Positions 46,891 through 60,087 of a stretch of DNA of 64,000 nt are shown here, piece after piece; positions within the stretch are counted from its first letter, which is position 1, and each line of letters starts with the position of its first letter. The stretch comes from Lysobacterales bacterium. Lineage in GTDB: Bacteria > Pseudomonadota > Gammaproteobacteria > Xanthomonadales > Ahniellaceae. Where the stretch lies: contig JACPFU010000010.1 of the NCBI GenBank assembly GCA_016182785.1, forward strand, positions 1 to 64,000, written 5' to 3'. A program made the translations under genes and the position numbers. The notes beneath the pieces were generated by a model. That model ran no database searches and was not told the origin of the DNA. It saw nothing but the letters and a program-made list of their open reading frames with translations.

Positions 46891-47667
46891 TCAGGTCGCG
46901 GCGAGGCGCAGCCAGTCGTCGACGGAAATCGCCTCGGCGCGCGCACCGGGGTCGATGCCGGCGGCCTGCAGCTGATCGACGGTGGCGACGTCGTCGAGCG
47001 CATTGCGCAAGGTCTTGCGCCGCTGCGAGAAGCCGTGGCGCACCAGCAGCTCCAGGCGCGCGCGATCATGCGGCGCGATCTGCGCCGCGGTCTTCGGGGT
47101 CAGGCGCACGATCGCCGAATCGACCTTGGGTGCCGGCGTGAATGCGCCCGGCGGCACCGTGAACAGCGGTTCGACCCGGCAATAGGCCTGCAGCATCACG
47201 CTGAGGCGGCCATAGACCTTGTTGCCGTGGCCGGCCGCCATGCGCTCGACCACTTCCTTCTGCAGCATGAAATGCATGTCGCGGATCACCGCGGCGTGCT
47301 CCAGCGCATGGAACAGGATCGGCGAGGAGATGTTGTACGGCAGGTTGCCGACCAGGCGGATGGTTTCGCCCGCCGCCAGTGCGGTGAAGTCGACGCTGAG
47401 CACGTCGGCCTCGACGATGTTGAGTTCGCCGTGTCTCGGTGCCTCGGCCCTGAGGCGCGGGATCAGGTCGCGGTCGATCTCGATCGCGGTGAGGATCTTG
47501 ATGCGGTCGAGCAAGGGCCAGGTCAACGCGCCCTGGCCGGGGCCGATCTCGATGATGCGCTCCCCCGGCTGCGGGTCGATCGCGCGCAGGATGCGCTCGA
47601 TGATGCCGCGCTCGTGCAGGAAGTTCTGGCCAAAGCGCTTGCGGGCAATGTGCGGGCTGGCGTTCAT
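46891..47667 (-). CDS. rsmA: RsmA (KsgA), 16S rRNA dimethyladenosine transferase
   Basis: 258 residues. RKRFGQNFLHERGIIERI at the start, SAM-binding IIEIGPGQGALTWPLL, and catalytic NLPYNISSPILFH are all present. It dimethylates two adjacent adenines near the 3' end of 16S rRNA during 30S maturation. The start overlaps the pdxA stop (ATGA). The lptD-surA-pdxA-rsmA order is that of E. coli, but apaG and apaH do not follow; a WGR gene does. Confidence 0.97.
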   Translation of the reverse strand: MNASPHIARKRFGQNFLHERGIIERILRAIDPQPGERIIEIGPGQGALTWPLLDRIKILTAIEIDRDLIPRLRAEAPRHGELNIVEADVLSVDFTALAAGETIRLVGNLPYNISSPILFHALEHAAVIRDMHFMLQKEVVERMAAGHGNKVYGRLSVMLQAYCRVEPLFTVPPGAFTPAPKVDSAIVRLTPKTAAQIAPHDRARLELLVRHGFSQRRKTLRNALDDVATVDQLQAAGIDPGARAEAISVDDWLRLAAT

Positions 47668-48668
47668 GACTGCATGCTCGCACGTCGGCGCGCGACCAGT
47701 TCGATCGCGAGCGCGGTCGCCGCGAACAGGCTGCCGGCATCGGCAACGCCGCGCCCGGCCAGATCGAGGGCGGTGCCGTGATCGACCGAGGTGCGGATGT
47801 AGGGCAAGCCCAGCGTGATGTTCACCGCATGGCCGAAGCCGGCGTGCTTGAGCACCGGCAAGCCCTGGTCGTGGTACATCGCGAGCACGGCGTCGCAGTG
47901 CGCGAGTTCGCGCGGCACGAAGGCGGTGTCCGCCGGCAACGGCCCGCGCAGGTCCATGCCCTCGGCGCGCAGGCGCTGCAGCAGCGGGACGATGACCTCG
48001 ATCTCCTCGCGACCGAGATGCCCACCTTCGCCGGCATGCGGATTCAGGCCGAGTACGGTGATGCGCGGCGCGGCGAGCGCGAACTTGTCGCGCAGATCGG
48101 CGTGCAGGATGCGCAGGGTGCGTTCCAGACGGTCGGCGCGGATCGCGTCGGGCACGGCGCGCAACGGCAGGTGGGTGGTCGCGAGCGCGACGCGCAGCCC
48201 GCCCGCGACCAGCATCATCACCACGTCGCGGGCGACGCGATCGGCGAAGAACTCGGTGTGGCCGCTGAACACGAAGCCGGCGTCGTTGAGCACCGACTTC
48301 TGCACCGGCGCGGTCACGATCGCGTCGAACACGCCGCGTTCGGCGCCGTCGGCGGCGATGCGCAACGTCTCGATCACGGCCGCGGCATTGCCGACGTCGA
48401 GCTGACCGAAGACGACCGCACGTGGCGTCGAAACCGCCTGCACGTGCAGGCGCCCGGCACGATGGGCAGTGGCTGGCAAGTCCGGGTCCAGGGCCACGAT
48501 CGCGAGCGGCAGCTCGAGCGCGTCGGCGGCCTGCAGCAATACGGCCGGATCGACGATCGCGACCAGTTGCGCAGCGTGGTCACGCTGCGCCAGTCGCACC
48601 AGCAGTTCGGGGCCGATGCCGGCGGGCTCGCCGGCGGTGACGGCGATGCGTGCGACCGCGGCGCTCAC
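47664..48668 (-). CDS. pdxA: PdxA, 4-hydroxythreonine-4-phosphate dehydrogenase
   Basis: 334 residues. Typical elements are AVTAGEPAGIGPELL at the start, VTAPVQKSVLNDAGFVFSGHTEF, LGLNPHAGEGGHLGREEI and MYHDQGLPVLKHAGFG with metal-binding His residues. It oxidises 4-phosphohydroxy-L-threonine with NAD in pyridoxal phosphate synthesis. It begins six bases after surA and overlaps rsmA. Confidence 0.96.
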   Translation of the reverse strand: MSAAVARIAVTAGEPAGIGPELLVRLAQRDHAAQLVAIVDPAVLLQAADALELPLAIVALDPDLPATAHRAGRLHVQAVSTPRAVVFGQLDVGNAAAVIETLRIAADGAERGVFDAIVTAPVQKSVLNDAGFVFSGHTEFFADRVARDVVMMLVAGGLRVALATTHLPLRAVPDAIRADRLERTLRILHADLRDKFALAAPRITVLGLNPHAGEGGHLGREEIEVIVPLLQRLRAEGMDLRGPLPADTAFVPRELAHCDAVLAMYHDQGLPVLKHAGFGHAVNITLGLPYIRTSVDHGTALDLAGRGVADAGSLFAATALAIELVARRRASMQS

Positions 48669-48674
48669 GCGCGC

Positions 48675-49964
48675 TCAGCCGGCGAGGCGATTTTCGATGT
48701 AGGCCTCGGCACGCATCTGGCGCAGGAAGTTGTCGTACTCCTCCTCGGCCTTGCGGTCGACCAGGGTTTCGCGCGCCTTGGCCCGGCGCGTTTCGACCGT
48801 GCGGTCGACCTCGCGCTCGCCGATGCGCTGCAGGATGTGCCAGCCGAGGTCGGTGCGGAACGGCTCCGACAGCTCGCCGTCCTTGAGCGTGCCCATGTGG
48901 CTCGCGACCGCGGTGCCGTAGTCGCCGGCCTGGAACCAGCCCAGGTCGCCGCCGAGGTTGCCGGTGGTCTTGTCGTCCGAATACTGCTTGGCCAGCGCGG
49001 CGAAGTCGGCGCCATCGACGATGCGCTTGCGCAGCGCGTCGATGCGTTCGCGTGCCTTGTCCTCGCTCAGCAACTCGCCCGGCTTGATCACGATGTGCCG
49101 CGCGCTGAACTCCTTGACCATCACCTGCGAGGTCGCGCGCGTATCGGCGACGTGCAGCATGTGGAAGCCGTTCGGCCCGCGCAGCGGTTGCGAAACCTCG
49201 CCCTTGCGCATGCCGGCAACGATGTCGGTGAACGCGCTCGGAATCTGGTCGTAGCTGCGCCAGCCGAGATCGCCGCCTTCGAGTGCCTGCTGGCCCTCGG
49301 AGTAGCGGATCGCGGCATCGGCGAACGACAGCCCGGCGTCGATCTCGGCCCGCACCTTCGCGGCCTTGGCGCGCGCGGCTTCCACCTGCGCGGCGGTCGG
49401 GGATTCCGGTAGTCCGATCAGCAGGTGCGACAGGCGCACCTCGCCGGCCTTGGCCGCGTCGCTCGCGAGGAAGATGTCGACCTCGGTGTCGGTCACCGCG
49501 ACGCGCGACTGCACGAAGCGCGCACGCAACCGCTGCACCACCAGTTCCTCGCGCAGGGTCTTGCGGAACTCCTCGAAGCTGAAGCCGTCGCGCAGCAGCG
49601 ACTGGCGCAGCTGCGCCACCTCGATGCCGTTCTGCGCGGCGATGCGCTGTACCGCGGTATCGACCTCGGTGTCGGCAATGACGATGCCGGTGGCTTCGGC
49701 GCGCGCGATCTGCAGCCGCTGCGAAATCAGCCGCTCCAGCACCTGCTTGCGCACCACGTCTTCGGGCGGCAACTCGCCGCCGCGGGTGCGGTACTGCCGG
49801 AAAATGCTCTCGGTGGCGCGATCGAGGTCGCTCTGCAAGATCACGTCCTCGTCGACGATGGCGACGATGCGGTCGAGCCGTTCGCTCGGCAGCGCTTGCG
49901 CGCGCAGGGTGATCGGGCCGACAGCGGACAGCACGAAGGCAGTGGCGAGAAGCAGGCGTTTCAT
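48675..49964 (-). CDS. surA: SurA, periplasmic peptidyl-prolyl isomerase and chaperone
   Basis: 429 residues from ATG 49964. Signal peptide [21 protein letters not shown]. The N-terminal chaperone part starts [19 protein letters not shown]. Two parvulin domains follow: [11 protein letters not shown] to [10 protein letters not shown] and [14 protein letters not shown] to [14 protein letters not shown]. It escorts outer-membrane proteins through the periplasm to the BAM complex. One likely client, LptD, is encoded 74 bases upstream. Confidence 0.96.
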   Translation of the reverse strand: MKRLLLATAFVLSAVGPITLRAQALPSERLDRIVAIVDEDVILQSDLDRATESIFRQYRTRGGELPPEDVVRKQVLERLISQRLQIARAEATGIVIADTEVDTAVQRIAAQNGIEVAQLRQSLLRDGFSFEEFRKTLREELVVQRLRARFVQSRVAVTDTEVDIFLASDAAKAGEVRLSHLLIGLPESPTAAQVEAARAKAAKVRAEIDAGLSFADAAIRYSEGQQALEGGDLGWRSYDQIPSAFTDIVAGMRKGEVSQPLRGPNGFHMLHVADTRATSQVMVKEFSARHIVIKPGELLSEDKARERIDALRKRIVDGADFAALAKQYSDDKTTGNLGGDLGWFQAGDYGTAVASHMGTLKDGELSEPFRTDLGWHILQRIGEREVDRTVETRRAKARETLVDRKAEEEYDNFLRQMRAEAYIENRLAG

Positions 49965-50038
49965 CGGGTTCGCAGACTCACGGAGAAAGGGGTTCAGCCT
50001 TGCAGGATGCGGCTGGCGTGGCGCTGAACAACGCGCTG

Positions 50039-52222
50039 TTAACGAAGCCCGAGCATAGCACGCGAGAGGAAATCCTCGGTCGGCCGACCGAGCGATCCGA
50101 GCCCCTTGAGCTCCAGTTCCAGCATCAGGCCGTTGTTCAATTCGCCCTCGAAATTGCGCACGTAGCGTCGCGCCAGCAAGCGCACCGCGAAGCAGCAGGA
50201 ATCGTATTCGACACCGCCGAAGGCTTCGAGCAACTGGTCGTCGCGCAGGCTCTGGTTCCAGCGCGTGATCAGGCGCCAATGCTCGCTCAACGGGATCAGG
50301 CCGGCGACATCGACCTGTTCCAGCTGGCCGCGTCGATAGCGATGCGCGAGACGCAACAGGCCGCGGTCGCTGTAGCGCCAGTTCGCGCTGGCGTAGCCGA
50401 GCTCGGTGTTGCGTTCGTGGTCGTCCCACTGTCCGCCGACGGCGAAGCTCAGGTGATCGGAGGCGATCCACTCGACTTCCGCCGCCCAGTCCGAACCGCT
50501 GCGCGACTCGAATGTCTGGTTCGGCAACAGCACGCGCGGCGACTCGAAGTAGTGCACCTGGCCGAGGCTCAGGCGCAGGCGATCGCGGCCGCCGCTGTCG
50601 ATCACGCGCGAAGTCAGCGCCAGCGTCGCCTGCTGCGCGTCGCCCTGACGATCGGCGCCGGTGAAGCGGTTGTCGCGAAACAGCGAGGCGAAGCTGAAGG
50701 TCAGGTCCTGGGTGTCGAACAGCGGCAGCTCGGACTGGTCCTCGTAGGGCACGTGCAGCGCGTACAGCCGCGGCTCCAGGGTCTGGGTCCAGCCACCGTC
50801 GCCGAACTGCAGCCGGCGCTCGAAGAACAGCCCGGCGTCGAGGCTCGCGATCGCCAGGCCGCGCGTCGGCGAACGCTGCTGGTCGCGATCCAGCGCATAA
50901 CCGGTGTAGCGATAACCAACCTGCGGACGCACGAACCACGCCGCCGACTCCAGCGGCCAGGTCAGCTGCGGGTAGAGGTCGAGACGATCGCCGCCGAGCG
51001 CATCGTTCTTGTGGAAGCGCACCCACTCCGAGGCCAGCACGAACTGCGGGCCAGTCAGGTTCGGGCTGCGCATCTCGAACTGCGCGCGCGGCAGGCGTCG
51101 ATAGGGCTCAAGCTCGGGCGTCAGGCGCGGGTCGGTGACCTGCTGGCGGTCGCCGCCGAAGCTCGCGTTCCACCACGCGCCGCGGCCGCGCAGGTAGGCG
51201 TAGGACGGCAGCAGGCTGGTGACGACCGAACTCAGCGAATTGCCAAAGTCCTCGAAATAGCGCTGGTCGGAAACATCGTGCAGGCTGGCATCGACGAACC
51301 AGTGCGCACCCAGCTGCCCCTGGTGCGTCCAGTCGAACGAACTGCGCGTCTCGCCGTTGCGCTGGTCGTGGCCGAGCCACGAGGCCTGCAACTCGCCGCG
51401 CTGGGTCGAACCCAGGTAGCGGAACTCGCCACCGAGCATCGCACCGCGATCGCGGATGAACCTCGGCAACACGGTGGCGTCGTAGTTCGGCGCCAGGTTC
51501 AGGTAGTAGGGCACGATCAGGTCGTAGCCGGCATCGTTCGAGTTGCCGAGCGAGGGCAGCAGGAAACCGCTCTGGCGTCGCTCGTCGATCGGGAAGCGCG
51601 CGTAGGGCAGGTACATCACCGGCACCCGGCCCAGCCGCAGCGTGACCTGGCGGGCGCGCCCGACGCCGCTCTCCTGATCGAGGTCGATGCGCCCGGCACG
51701 CAACTGCCACGCCGGGTGCTCGGGGTCGCAACTGGTGAACGCGGCGGTGTCGAGTCGGGTCTTGCCGTCGGCAGCGAGCGTGGCCTGTTCGGCCCGACCA
51801 TTGCCGCGCCCATCGCGCAGCTGGAACTGCATGCCGGTCAGGTCGCTCGCGCCTTCCTCGCGCCAGGTCGCGCTCTCGGCGCGCGCCAGCAGGCCATCGT
51901 TCTGGAAGCGCATCGGTCCCGGACTCTGCATCACGCCGTTGCCGGCGTCGTAGTCGAGGCGATCGCTCCACAACCACTGGTCGCCACGCTTCACGACCAC
52001 TTCGCCTTCCAGTCGATACTGTTGCTCGGCGACCACTTGTACGCCGACCGCGTCGATCTCGGTGTCCGACGCCTGCCGATCGGCGGGGGTCAGCGGCGAC
52101 CCGGCGGCGGCCGCGAACAGCGGCGCGGCACAGCTTGGACACGGCGCCGGCAACGGACAGTCTTCGGCTGCAACCCAAGGCGCGGCAGCACACAACAGCG
52201 GGACGAAAACGGCGCGACGCAT
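50039..52222 (-). CDS. lptD: LptD, LPS-assembly outer-membrane protein
   Basis: 727 residues. The start [22 protein letters not shown] gives a signal peptide. The N-terminal OstA-like domain ([34 protein letters not shown] region) receives lipopolysaccharide from LptA; the rest is a long beta-barrel. [17 protein letters not shown] and the C-terminal pair CC in [19 protein letters not shown] are typical; the CC pair forms disulfides with N-terminal cysteines in E. coli LptD. With LptE it inserts lipopolysaccharide into the outer leaflet. It is first in a run of up to nine minus-strand genes. Confidence 0.95.
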   Translation of the reverse strand: MRRAVFVPLLCAAAPWVAAEDCPLPAPCPSCAAPLFAAAAGSPLTPADRQASDTEIDAVGVQVVAEQQYRLEGEVVVKRGDQWLWSDRLDYDAGNGVMQSPGPMRFQNDGLLARAESATWREEGASDLTGMQFQLRDGRGNGRAEQATLAADGKTRLDTAAFTSCDPEHPAWQLRAGRIDLDQESGVGRARQVTLRLGRVPVMYLPYARFPIDERRQSGFLLPSLGNSNDAGYDLIVPYYLNLAPNYDATVLPRFIRDRGAMLGGEFRYLGSTQRGELQASWLGHDQRNGETRSSFDWTHQGQLGAHWFVDASLHDVSDQRYFEDFGNSLSSVVTSLLPSYAYLRGRGAWWNASFGGDRQQVTDPRLTPELEPYRRLPRAQFEMRSPNLTGPQFVLASEWVRFHKNDALGGDRLDLYPQLTWPLESAAWFVRPQVGYRYTGYALDRDQQRSPTRGLAIASLDAGLFFERRLQFGDGGWTQTLEPRLYALHVPYEDQSELPLFDTQDLTFSFASLFRDNRFTGADRQGDAQQATLALTSRVIDSGGRDRLRLSLGQVHYFESPRVLLPNQTFESRSGSDWAAEVEWIASDHLSFAVGGQWDDHERNTELGYASANWRYSDRGLLRLAHRYRRGQLEQVDVAGLIPLSEHWRLITRWNQSLRDDQLLEAFGGVEYDSCCFAVRLLARRYVRNFEGELNNGLMLELELKGLGSLGRPTEDFLSRAMLGLR

Positions 52223-52294
52223 ACGGATCCGACAGGCAGGGCGCGTAAGCTTGCCAGCGCCACGCCGGTCGCCGCAATGAAACCGGAGCAGAAG

Positions 52295-52694
<400 letters not shown>

Positions 52695-52705
<11 letters not shown>

Positions 52706-53216
52706 GACCGCGATACGCCCGACCGAACTGCCGGCGCATGCGCTGCTGCGGCGGTACCTGCGTGCCGGGCATTACGCGGATTGCTATGTGGCGGACCTAC
52801 CCGTACCGGTGTCGCAGGCGGAGTTCATCGAGGCGTTCTACACCACGCCGCTGTTCAAGCTCGAGCGCGCGATCCTGGCGGCGGCCGTGCGCAAGCCGTC
52901 GACCGATGCCGAGGCACGGGCGTTGGCGCGCGGCGAGCGCCACACCTTCGCGGCCTGGTCCGTGGAAGACCGCAACGAGCCGCAACTGCTGCTCGCCGAC
53001 TTCATGGGCCGCACCCGTTCCTGGCTGATGGCGGAAGCCGACGGCCGCGGCGGCACGTGCTTGCACTTCGGATCGGCCATCGTCCCGAAGCGCGACCGCG
53101 ACAGCGGCCGAACCCGCCTCGGCACCGGCTTCGGCTTGATGCTCGGCTTCCACAAGCTCTACTCGCGCGCCCTGCTCGCCGCGGCCCGGAACCGGCTGCG
53201 AAGCAAATTTTGCTGA
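52695..53216 (+). CDS. hypothetical protein, function unknown
   Basis: 173 residues from a GTG at 52695 (a second GTG at 52698 is also possible); both lie inside the end of msrB, indicating coupled translation. Features: [40 protein letters not shown], then [31 protein letters not shown] and [10 protein letters not shown], ending [24 protein letters not shown]. This recalls the DUF2867 group, but I am not sure. No signal peptide or membrane segment is evident. It lies between msrB and the suf operon. Confidence 0.7.
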
Positions 53217-53290
53217 ACACCGCGCCACGCCGGCTTTGCCCGGCGCCGACGGAAACGGTACCATTCTTGTCCCATATTGGTCCCCGTCCG

Positions 53291-53746
53291 ATGCTGCGCG
53301 TCTCCAAACTCACCGACTACGCCACCGTGCTGATGGCCGCGCTCGCCGACGACCCGGATACGGTCGCCAGTGCCAGCGAGCTGGCGGAGCGCGCCGGCAT
53401 CGAGTTGCCGACCGTCAGCAAGTTGCTCAAGCAGCTCGCGGCCGCAGGGCTGGTCGAGTCGCGCCGCGGCGTCAACGGCGGTTACCGGCTGGCGCATGCC
53501 GCGGACGCCATCTCCGTGCTCGACATCGTGACCGCGATCGAGGGCCCGATCGGCATGACCGAATGCAGCCTGCACGAAGGCAGTTGCGACCACGAGACGC
53601 ATTGTCTGATCCAGCACAACTGGCGGCGCATCAGCAGCGCCATTGGCGACGCCCTCGGTGGCGTCACCCTGACCGAGCTGCGCGCGCCCGCCACCGCCAG
53701 GACCGCGCGCGGAAAGGCCGTGCCGATCCGCGTGACGATGGCCTGA
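53291..53746 (+). CDS. Rrf2-family SUF system Fe-S cluster regulator
   Basis: 151 residues. MLRVSKLTDYATVLMAALAD begins the winged-helix DNA-binding domain; GIELPTVSKLLKQLAAAGLVESRRGVNGGY is its recognition part. Three cysteines, CSLHEGSCDHETHC, are the usual ligands of a [2Fe-2S] cluster in IscR-like proteins. It probably represses the suf genes when iron-sulfur clusters are plentiful. It is nine bases upstream of sufB. The 74 bases before it should hold its own operator; none was assigned with confidence. Confidence 0.92.
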   Translation: MLRVSKLTDYATVLMAALADDPDTVASASELAERAGIELPTVSKLLKQLAAAGLVESRRGVNGGYRLAHAADAISVLDIVTAIEGPIGMTECSLHEGSCDHETHCLIQHNWRRISSAIGDALGGVTLTELRAPATARTARGKAVPIRVTMA

Positions 53747-53755
53747 GGACCAGCA

Positions 53756-55182
<1,427 letters not shown>

Positions 55183-55186
<4 letters not shown>

Positions 55187-55635
55187 AGTCGCTTGTGTTC
55201 ACGCTCGTGCTGATGATGTGTAGCGGAACTGCATCTGCGGACATCGTGTGCCGAGAAAAAGGCTCGCAGATGGAAGTGAATCGCTGCGCGCAGGACAACT
55301 ATCGAAAGATTGAGTCCACGCTGAACGACGAACTGGATCAGTTTGATGTGTTGCTGAAAGAGCAACCGAGAGAACTGAAATTGCTTCGGCAATCCCAGTC
55401 GGCATGGCTCGGCTACGTGGATGCTCAAATGGCATTCCGCTTTCCTACTGCCGAGGGAGCGGACCCGATTCGCTACTTTGGGAGCATGTACTGGAGCGAG
55501 TTCTACGACGCCAAGTCACTGTATCTGCAGGCTCGTATCAAGGAATTGCATCAGATCAGGCAGATGATGCCGCAATGGCTGGAAATGCGCGATGTGGTGG
55601 ATGAGGCAGAGCGTCAAGGTGCGCGCGATGAATGA
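55183..55635 (+). CDS. LprI-like (DUF1311) secreted protein inserted in the suf operon
   Basis: 150 residues. AAGGAG stands seven bases before the ATG, inside the end of sufB. Signal peptide [16 protein letters not shown]. The mature part has [31 protein letters not shown] and [20 protein letters not shown], matching the lysozyme-inhibitor LprI / DUF1311 family. Base composition is visibly lower in G+C (roughly half) and codon use differs from the surrounding suf genes, suggesting recent acquisition. It has no evident role in iron-sulfur assembly. Confidence 0.8.
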
Positions 55636-55963
55636 GAAGCTGCGTACTGCGTATTGCAACGAACACGCCGCCACCGATGCGGCGATCTCGCGTGGCGATT
55701 TCGAGGTTGCGTTCGCGCACCTCGAGCGGGCGCATGTGCTCAGCCAGCGATTCGCGTTCGCGCACACCTGGACGCATCTGCGCATGCTCGGGGTCGGCTG
55801 GCGCCGGCATGATCTGCGCGAAGTCATCGGGCAAGTGTTCCGCAGCGTCGCCGCCCTGACCAAGTCCAAGATCTGGGTTCCGCTCGGAAATACCGGCGGT
55901 GCCAACGTGAATCCCTTCAAGCCGATGCCGGTGCCGCCGGATCTGCGCCCCTATCTGGATTGA
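55628..55963 (+). CDS. DUF3703 family protein inserted in the suf operon
   Basis: 111 residues from ATG 55628, overlapping the LprI-like gene by eight bases. The sequence AAISRGDFEVAFAHLERAHVLSQRFAFAHTWTH, then RRHDLREVIGQVFRSVAALTKSKIWVPLGNTGGANVNPFKPMPVPPDL is characteristic of DUF3703 (function unknown, helical). No signal peptide. It ends four bases before sufC. Its composition is closer to the suf genes than that of the LprI-like gene. Confidence 0.85.
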   Translation: MNEKLRTAYCNEHAATDAAISRGDFEVAFAHLERAHVLSQRFAFAHTWTHLRMLGVGWRRHDLREVIGQVFRSVAALTKSKIWVPLGNTGGANVNPFKPMPVPPDLRPYLD

Positions 55964-55966
55964 GCC

Positions 55967-56736
<770 letters not shown>

Positions 56737-56740
<4 letters not shown>

Positions 56741-57918
56741 GCAACCTGCAGCAAACCCTGGTCGCCGCGGCACCCGAGGCGCTCGGCGACCTGTCCCTGC
56801 CCGGCGCGCGCGATGAGCGCTGGCGCTACAGCTCGTTGCGCGCGCTGAATCAGCGCAGCTTCTCCGCGGCGCCGACGCAGCCTGGTGCGCTGTCCCCAGA
56901 ACTCGAAGCCAAGATCGCGGCCTTTCCATCGCGGCTGGTCTTCGTCGACGGCCACTACGACGAGGCGCGCTCCGCCGTGCCCGGGGGCCTGGCGATGACC
57001 ACGCAGATTGCACCCGCCAACGCACCTGCGCATCTGCCGTTCGCGCGCGCCGCCTCGGCACTGCCAACGCTGGTGATTGGCGTGCAACAGACGCAATCCG
57101 AGCCGTTGCACATCGTCTCGGTGCTGACCGCAGCGGCTGCGGACACGATCGTGCAGCAGGCTCTGTGGATCGAACTCGCGGCCGGCACGACGCTGTCCGT
57201 GCAGCATCGACGCATCGTTGAGGCGGACAGCAATGTCGTGACGAATGCCTGGCGCGATCTCGCGCTGGCTGACGGCGCCCGCCTCGATTGGCTCGAAGTC
57301 GGCGAAGACGGCGAACGCGCCAGCGTGGTGCTCGGCACGCGCGCGCGAGTCGGTGCCGGGGCCACGTTCCAGTTCGCCGAAGTCGCCGCCGGTGCGGCGC
57401 TGTATCGCCACGACCTGGATGTGACCCTGGTCGGCGAACAGGCGGTGTTCGGCGTACGCGGCTGCACCATGGTCAGCCGTCGCCGCCATGCCGACATCCA
57501 CATCGATGCCCGCCATCGGGCGAAGCACACGCGCGCCGACATCGTCTGGCGCGGCCTGGCCGACCAGCGCGGCCACGGCATCTTCGCCGGCCAGTTGATC
57601 GTCGAGGCCGGCGCCGATGGCGCCGACGCCGCGCTCAGCAACAAGAACCTGCTGCTGTCGCCGCACGCCGAAATCGACACCCGCCCGGTGCTCGAAATCC
57701 ACGCCGACGAAGTGAAGGCCGCGCATGGCGCCACCGTCGGTCGCCTCGATGAGCGCTCGCTGTTCTACCTGCGCTCGCGCGGCATTCCGGAAGCGGAAGC
57801 GCGGCGCATCCTGCAGCTCGCGTTCGCGCGTGAGCCGCTGTTGCAGATCACCGACCCGCAGCTGCGCGAGGCCGCGCTCGCGGCGCTGGCGCGCTGCCTG
57901 CCCGAGGACGCGGCATGA
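56737..57918 (+). CDS. sufD: SufD, Fe-S scaffold subunit
   Basis: 393 residues. It starts MSNLQQTLVAAAPEALGDLS with the RWRYSSLRAL element of SufD; the C-terminal core has SRRRHADIHIDARHRAKHTRADIVWRG and GRLDERSLFYLRSRGIPEAEARRIL. It pairs with SufB in the SufBC2D complex. Coupled by ATGA overlaps to sufC and sufS. Confidence 0.95.
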
Positions 57919-59141
57919 ACCGACTCGACGACATCCCTGCCCTGCGCGCCGAGTTCCCGCAGCTCGCACGCCGCATCCACGGCAAGCCGCTGGTGTACTT
58001 CGACAACGCCAACACCGCGCAGAAGCCGCAGCTGGTGATCGATGCGGTGAGCGACTACTACCGCCTGCACAACGCCAACGTCGCGCGCGCCGTGCACACG
58101 CTCGGCGAGGAGGCGACGACGCTGTACGAGGCCACGCGCGACAAGCTCGCGCGCTTCGTCGGTGCGCGCTCACGCGAGGAAGTCGTGTTCACCCGCGGCA
58201 CCACCGAGGCGGTGAACCTGGTCGCCTACAGCTTCCTGCGCCCGACGCTCAAGCCCGGCGACGAGATCCTGGTCTCGCGCATGGAACACCACGCCAACAT
58301 CGTGCCCTGGCAACTGGTCGCGGCCGAGACCGGGGCGAAGGTCGTGCCGGCCCCGATCACCGCTTCCGGCGAACTCGATGTCGAGGGCACCGTCGCGCTG
58401 ATGAACCCGCGCACCCGACTGGTCGGGCTGGTGCATGTCTCGAACGCGCTCGGCACCGTCAATCCGGTGGCCGAGATCATCGCCGCGGCCAAGGCCCGCG
58501 GCATTGCCACGCTGATCGACGGCTCGCAGGCGGTGCCGCATTTCCGCGTCGATGTCGCCGCGCTCGATTGCGACTTCTACGTGCTCACCGGGCACAAGCT
58601 GTTCGCGCCGACCGGCACCGGGGCGCTGATCGCCAGGCGCGCCCTCCTCGACGCGATGCCTCCGTTCATGGGCGGCGGCGAGATGATCCGCAAGGTGTCG
58701 TTCGAGGGCACGACCTTCAACGACCCGCCGCACAAGTTCGAGCCGGGCACGCCAAACATCGCCGGGTTCATCGGGCTCGGCGCCGCGATCGACTGGCTGC
58801 AGGCGATCGGCATGGACGCGATCGCCGCGCGCGAAGCACGCCTGCGCGACGCGATGCGCGCCGCGCTGGCCGCTGTCGACGGCCTGCGCCTGGTCGGCGA
58901 TGCACGCGCGCGCGCCGCGGTGTTTTCGTTCGTGGTCGAGGGCGCACACGCGCACGACCTCGCCACCCTGCTCGACCACGACGGCATCGCGGTCCGCTCC
59001 GGACACCACTGCGCGCACCCGACCATGCAGTTCTTCGGCGTACCGGCAACGGCTCGCGCATCGCTCGCGTTCTACAACACCGAGGACGAGATCGCCGTCT
59101 TCATCGACGCGCTCGCCAAGGCGCGCAGGATGCTGGCCTGA
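57915..59141 (+). CDS. sufS: SufS, cysteine desulfurase (class II)
   Basis: 408 residues. It starts MNRLDDIPALRAEFPQLARRIHG. The PLP-binding Lys is in FYVLTGHKLFAPTGTG and the active-site Cys in RSGHHCAHPTMQFFGV. It takes sulfur from L-cysteine and holds it as a persulfide for transfer to SufU or SufB. The start overlaps sufD by four bases and its stop overlaps the sufU-like start by one. Confidence 0.97.
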   Translation: MNRLDDIPALRAEFPQLARRIHGKPLVYFDNANTAQKPQLVIDAVSDYYRLHNANVARAVHTLGEEATTLYEATRDKLARFVGARSREEVVFTRGTTEAVNLVAYSFLRPTLKPGDEILVSRMEHHANIVPWQLVAAETGAKVVPAPITASGELDVEGTVALMNPRTRLVGLVHVSNALGTVNPVAEIIAAAKARGIATLIDGSQAVPHFRVDVAALDCDFYVLTGHKLFAPTGTGALIARRALLDAMPPFMGGGEMIRKVSFEGTTFNDPPHKFEPGTPNIAGFIGLGAAIDWLQAIGMDAIAAREARLRDAMRAALAAVDGLRLVGDARARAAVFSFVVEGAHAHDLATLLDHDGIAVRSGHHCAHPTMQFFGVPATARASLAFYNTEDEIAVFIDALAKARRMLA

Positions 59142-59563
59142 TGTCGGCGCATCCGTCCACGCTGTATTCGGAGACGGTGCTCGCGCACAACCGCACACCG
59201 CGGCACTGCGGCTGCCTGGCCGATGCGACCCATCGCGGCGCTGCCGAGAACGCGTTGTGCGGCGACCAGCTCGACTTCGCGTTGCGCGTTCGCAATGACC
59301 GCGTGGAGGCGGCGATGTTCGACGGCGAAGCCTGCGCCATCGCCACCGCCAGCGCGTCGATGCTGGCCGACGCCTTGCACGGCGCGCCCATCGCGACGGT
59401 CGCCGCGATCGCCGCGGAATTGCACACCATGTTCGCCGGCGGCGCACCGGCGCGCGGTGACTTCGCCGCCTTCGCCGAACTGCGCCACCACCCGGCGCGC
59501 CAGCGCTGCGCGCTGCTGCCGCTGCATGCCGCGAGCCAGGCACTCGCCGGAGCAGCAGCATGA
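59141..59563 (+). CDS. sufU: SufU-like sulfur-acceptor / scaffold protein
   Basis: 140 residues. Three Cys of the IscU/SufU fold are conserved: ENALCGDQL, DGEACAIATASASM and RQRCALLPL. Also YSETVLAHNRTPRHCG at the start. SufU-type proteins accept persulfide sulfur from SufS. No SufE gene is seen in the window, so this protein probably fills that step. Coupled to sufS by TGATG and to the next gene by ATGA. Confidence 0.92.
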   Translation: MSAHPSTLYSETVLAHNRTPRHCGCLADATHRGAAENALCGDQLDFALRVRNDRVEAAMFDGEACAIATASASMLADALHGAPIATVAAIAAELHTMFAGGAPARGDFAAFAELRHHPARQRCALLPLHAASQALAGAAA

Positions 59564-60087
59564 GCGCGCTGCAGTTCCGTGCCGCCGGCGAGCTGGATGT
59601 CGCGGCCATCGTCGCGCTGGTCGAATCCGCCTATCGCGGCGACGCCAGCCGCCAGGGCTGGACCACCGAGGCCGACTTCCTCGACGGCCAGCGCATCGAC
59701 GCCGCCGGTGTGCGCGAGCTGATCGGCAAGCCCGAAAGCCACGTATTGCTCGCCGAGCGCGACGGCGACCTGCTCGGCTGCGTGCACGTCGAACGGATCG
59801 ACGAACGCGGCTACTTCGGCATGTTCTCGGTGCGCGCGACGCTGCAGGGTGGCGGTGTCGGCGCTGCGCTGCTGCACGAAGCCGAGCGCGTGGTGCGGGC
59901 CGAGTGGGGCTGCACGCGCATGATCTGCACGGTGATCTCGATCCGCGGCGAACTGATCGCCTGGTACCAGCGCCGTGGCTACCGCGGCAGCGGCCAGTTC
60001 AAGCCATTCCCCTACGGCGACGCGCGCTTCGGCCTGCCCAAGCGCGACGACCTGCAGTTCGAGGTGTTCGTGAAGGAGTTCCACTGA
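59560..60087 (+). CDS. GNAT-family N-acetyltransferase
   Basis: 175 residues. LQFRAAGELDVAAIVALVESAYRG opens a GNAT fold, and GYFGMFSVRATLQGGGVGAALLHEAE holds the acetyl-CoA-binding Q/G-x-x-G-x-G/A loop (QGGGVGA). Substrate unknown. Its place at the end of the suf operon, tightly coupled on both sides, hints at a role with iron-sulfur metabolism, but many such genes ride along without one. Confidence 0.9.
   Translation: MSALQFRAAGELDVAAIVALVESAYRGDASRQGWTTEADFLDGQRIDAAGVRELIGKPESHVLLAERDGDLLGCVHVERIDERGYFGMFSVRATLQGGGVGAALLHEAERVVRAEWGCTRMICTVISIRGELIAWYQRRGYRGSGQFKPFPYGDARFGLPKRDDLQFEVFVKEFH

Noticed and set aside
50000..52294. Plus-strand frame running through lptD into msrB
   Set aside because: The upstream part is antisense of lptD; msrB starts at 52295 with its own ribosome binding site.
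53217..53290. Iron-sulfur regulator operator before the suf operon
   Set aside because: An imperfect TTGTCCCATATTGGTC stretch is present, but it does not match a known IscR or Rrf2 site well enough to call.
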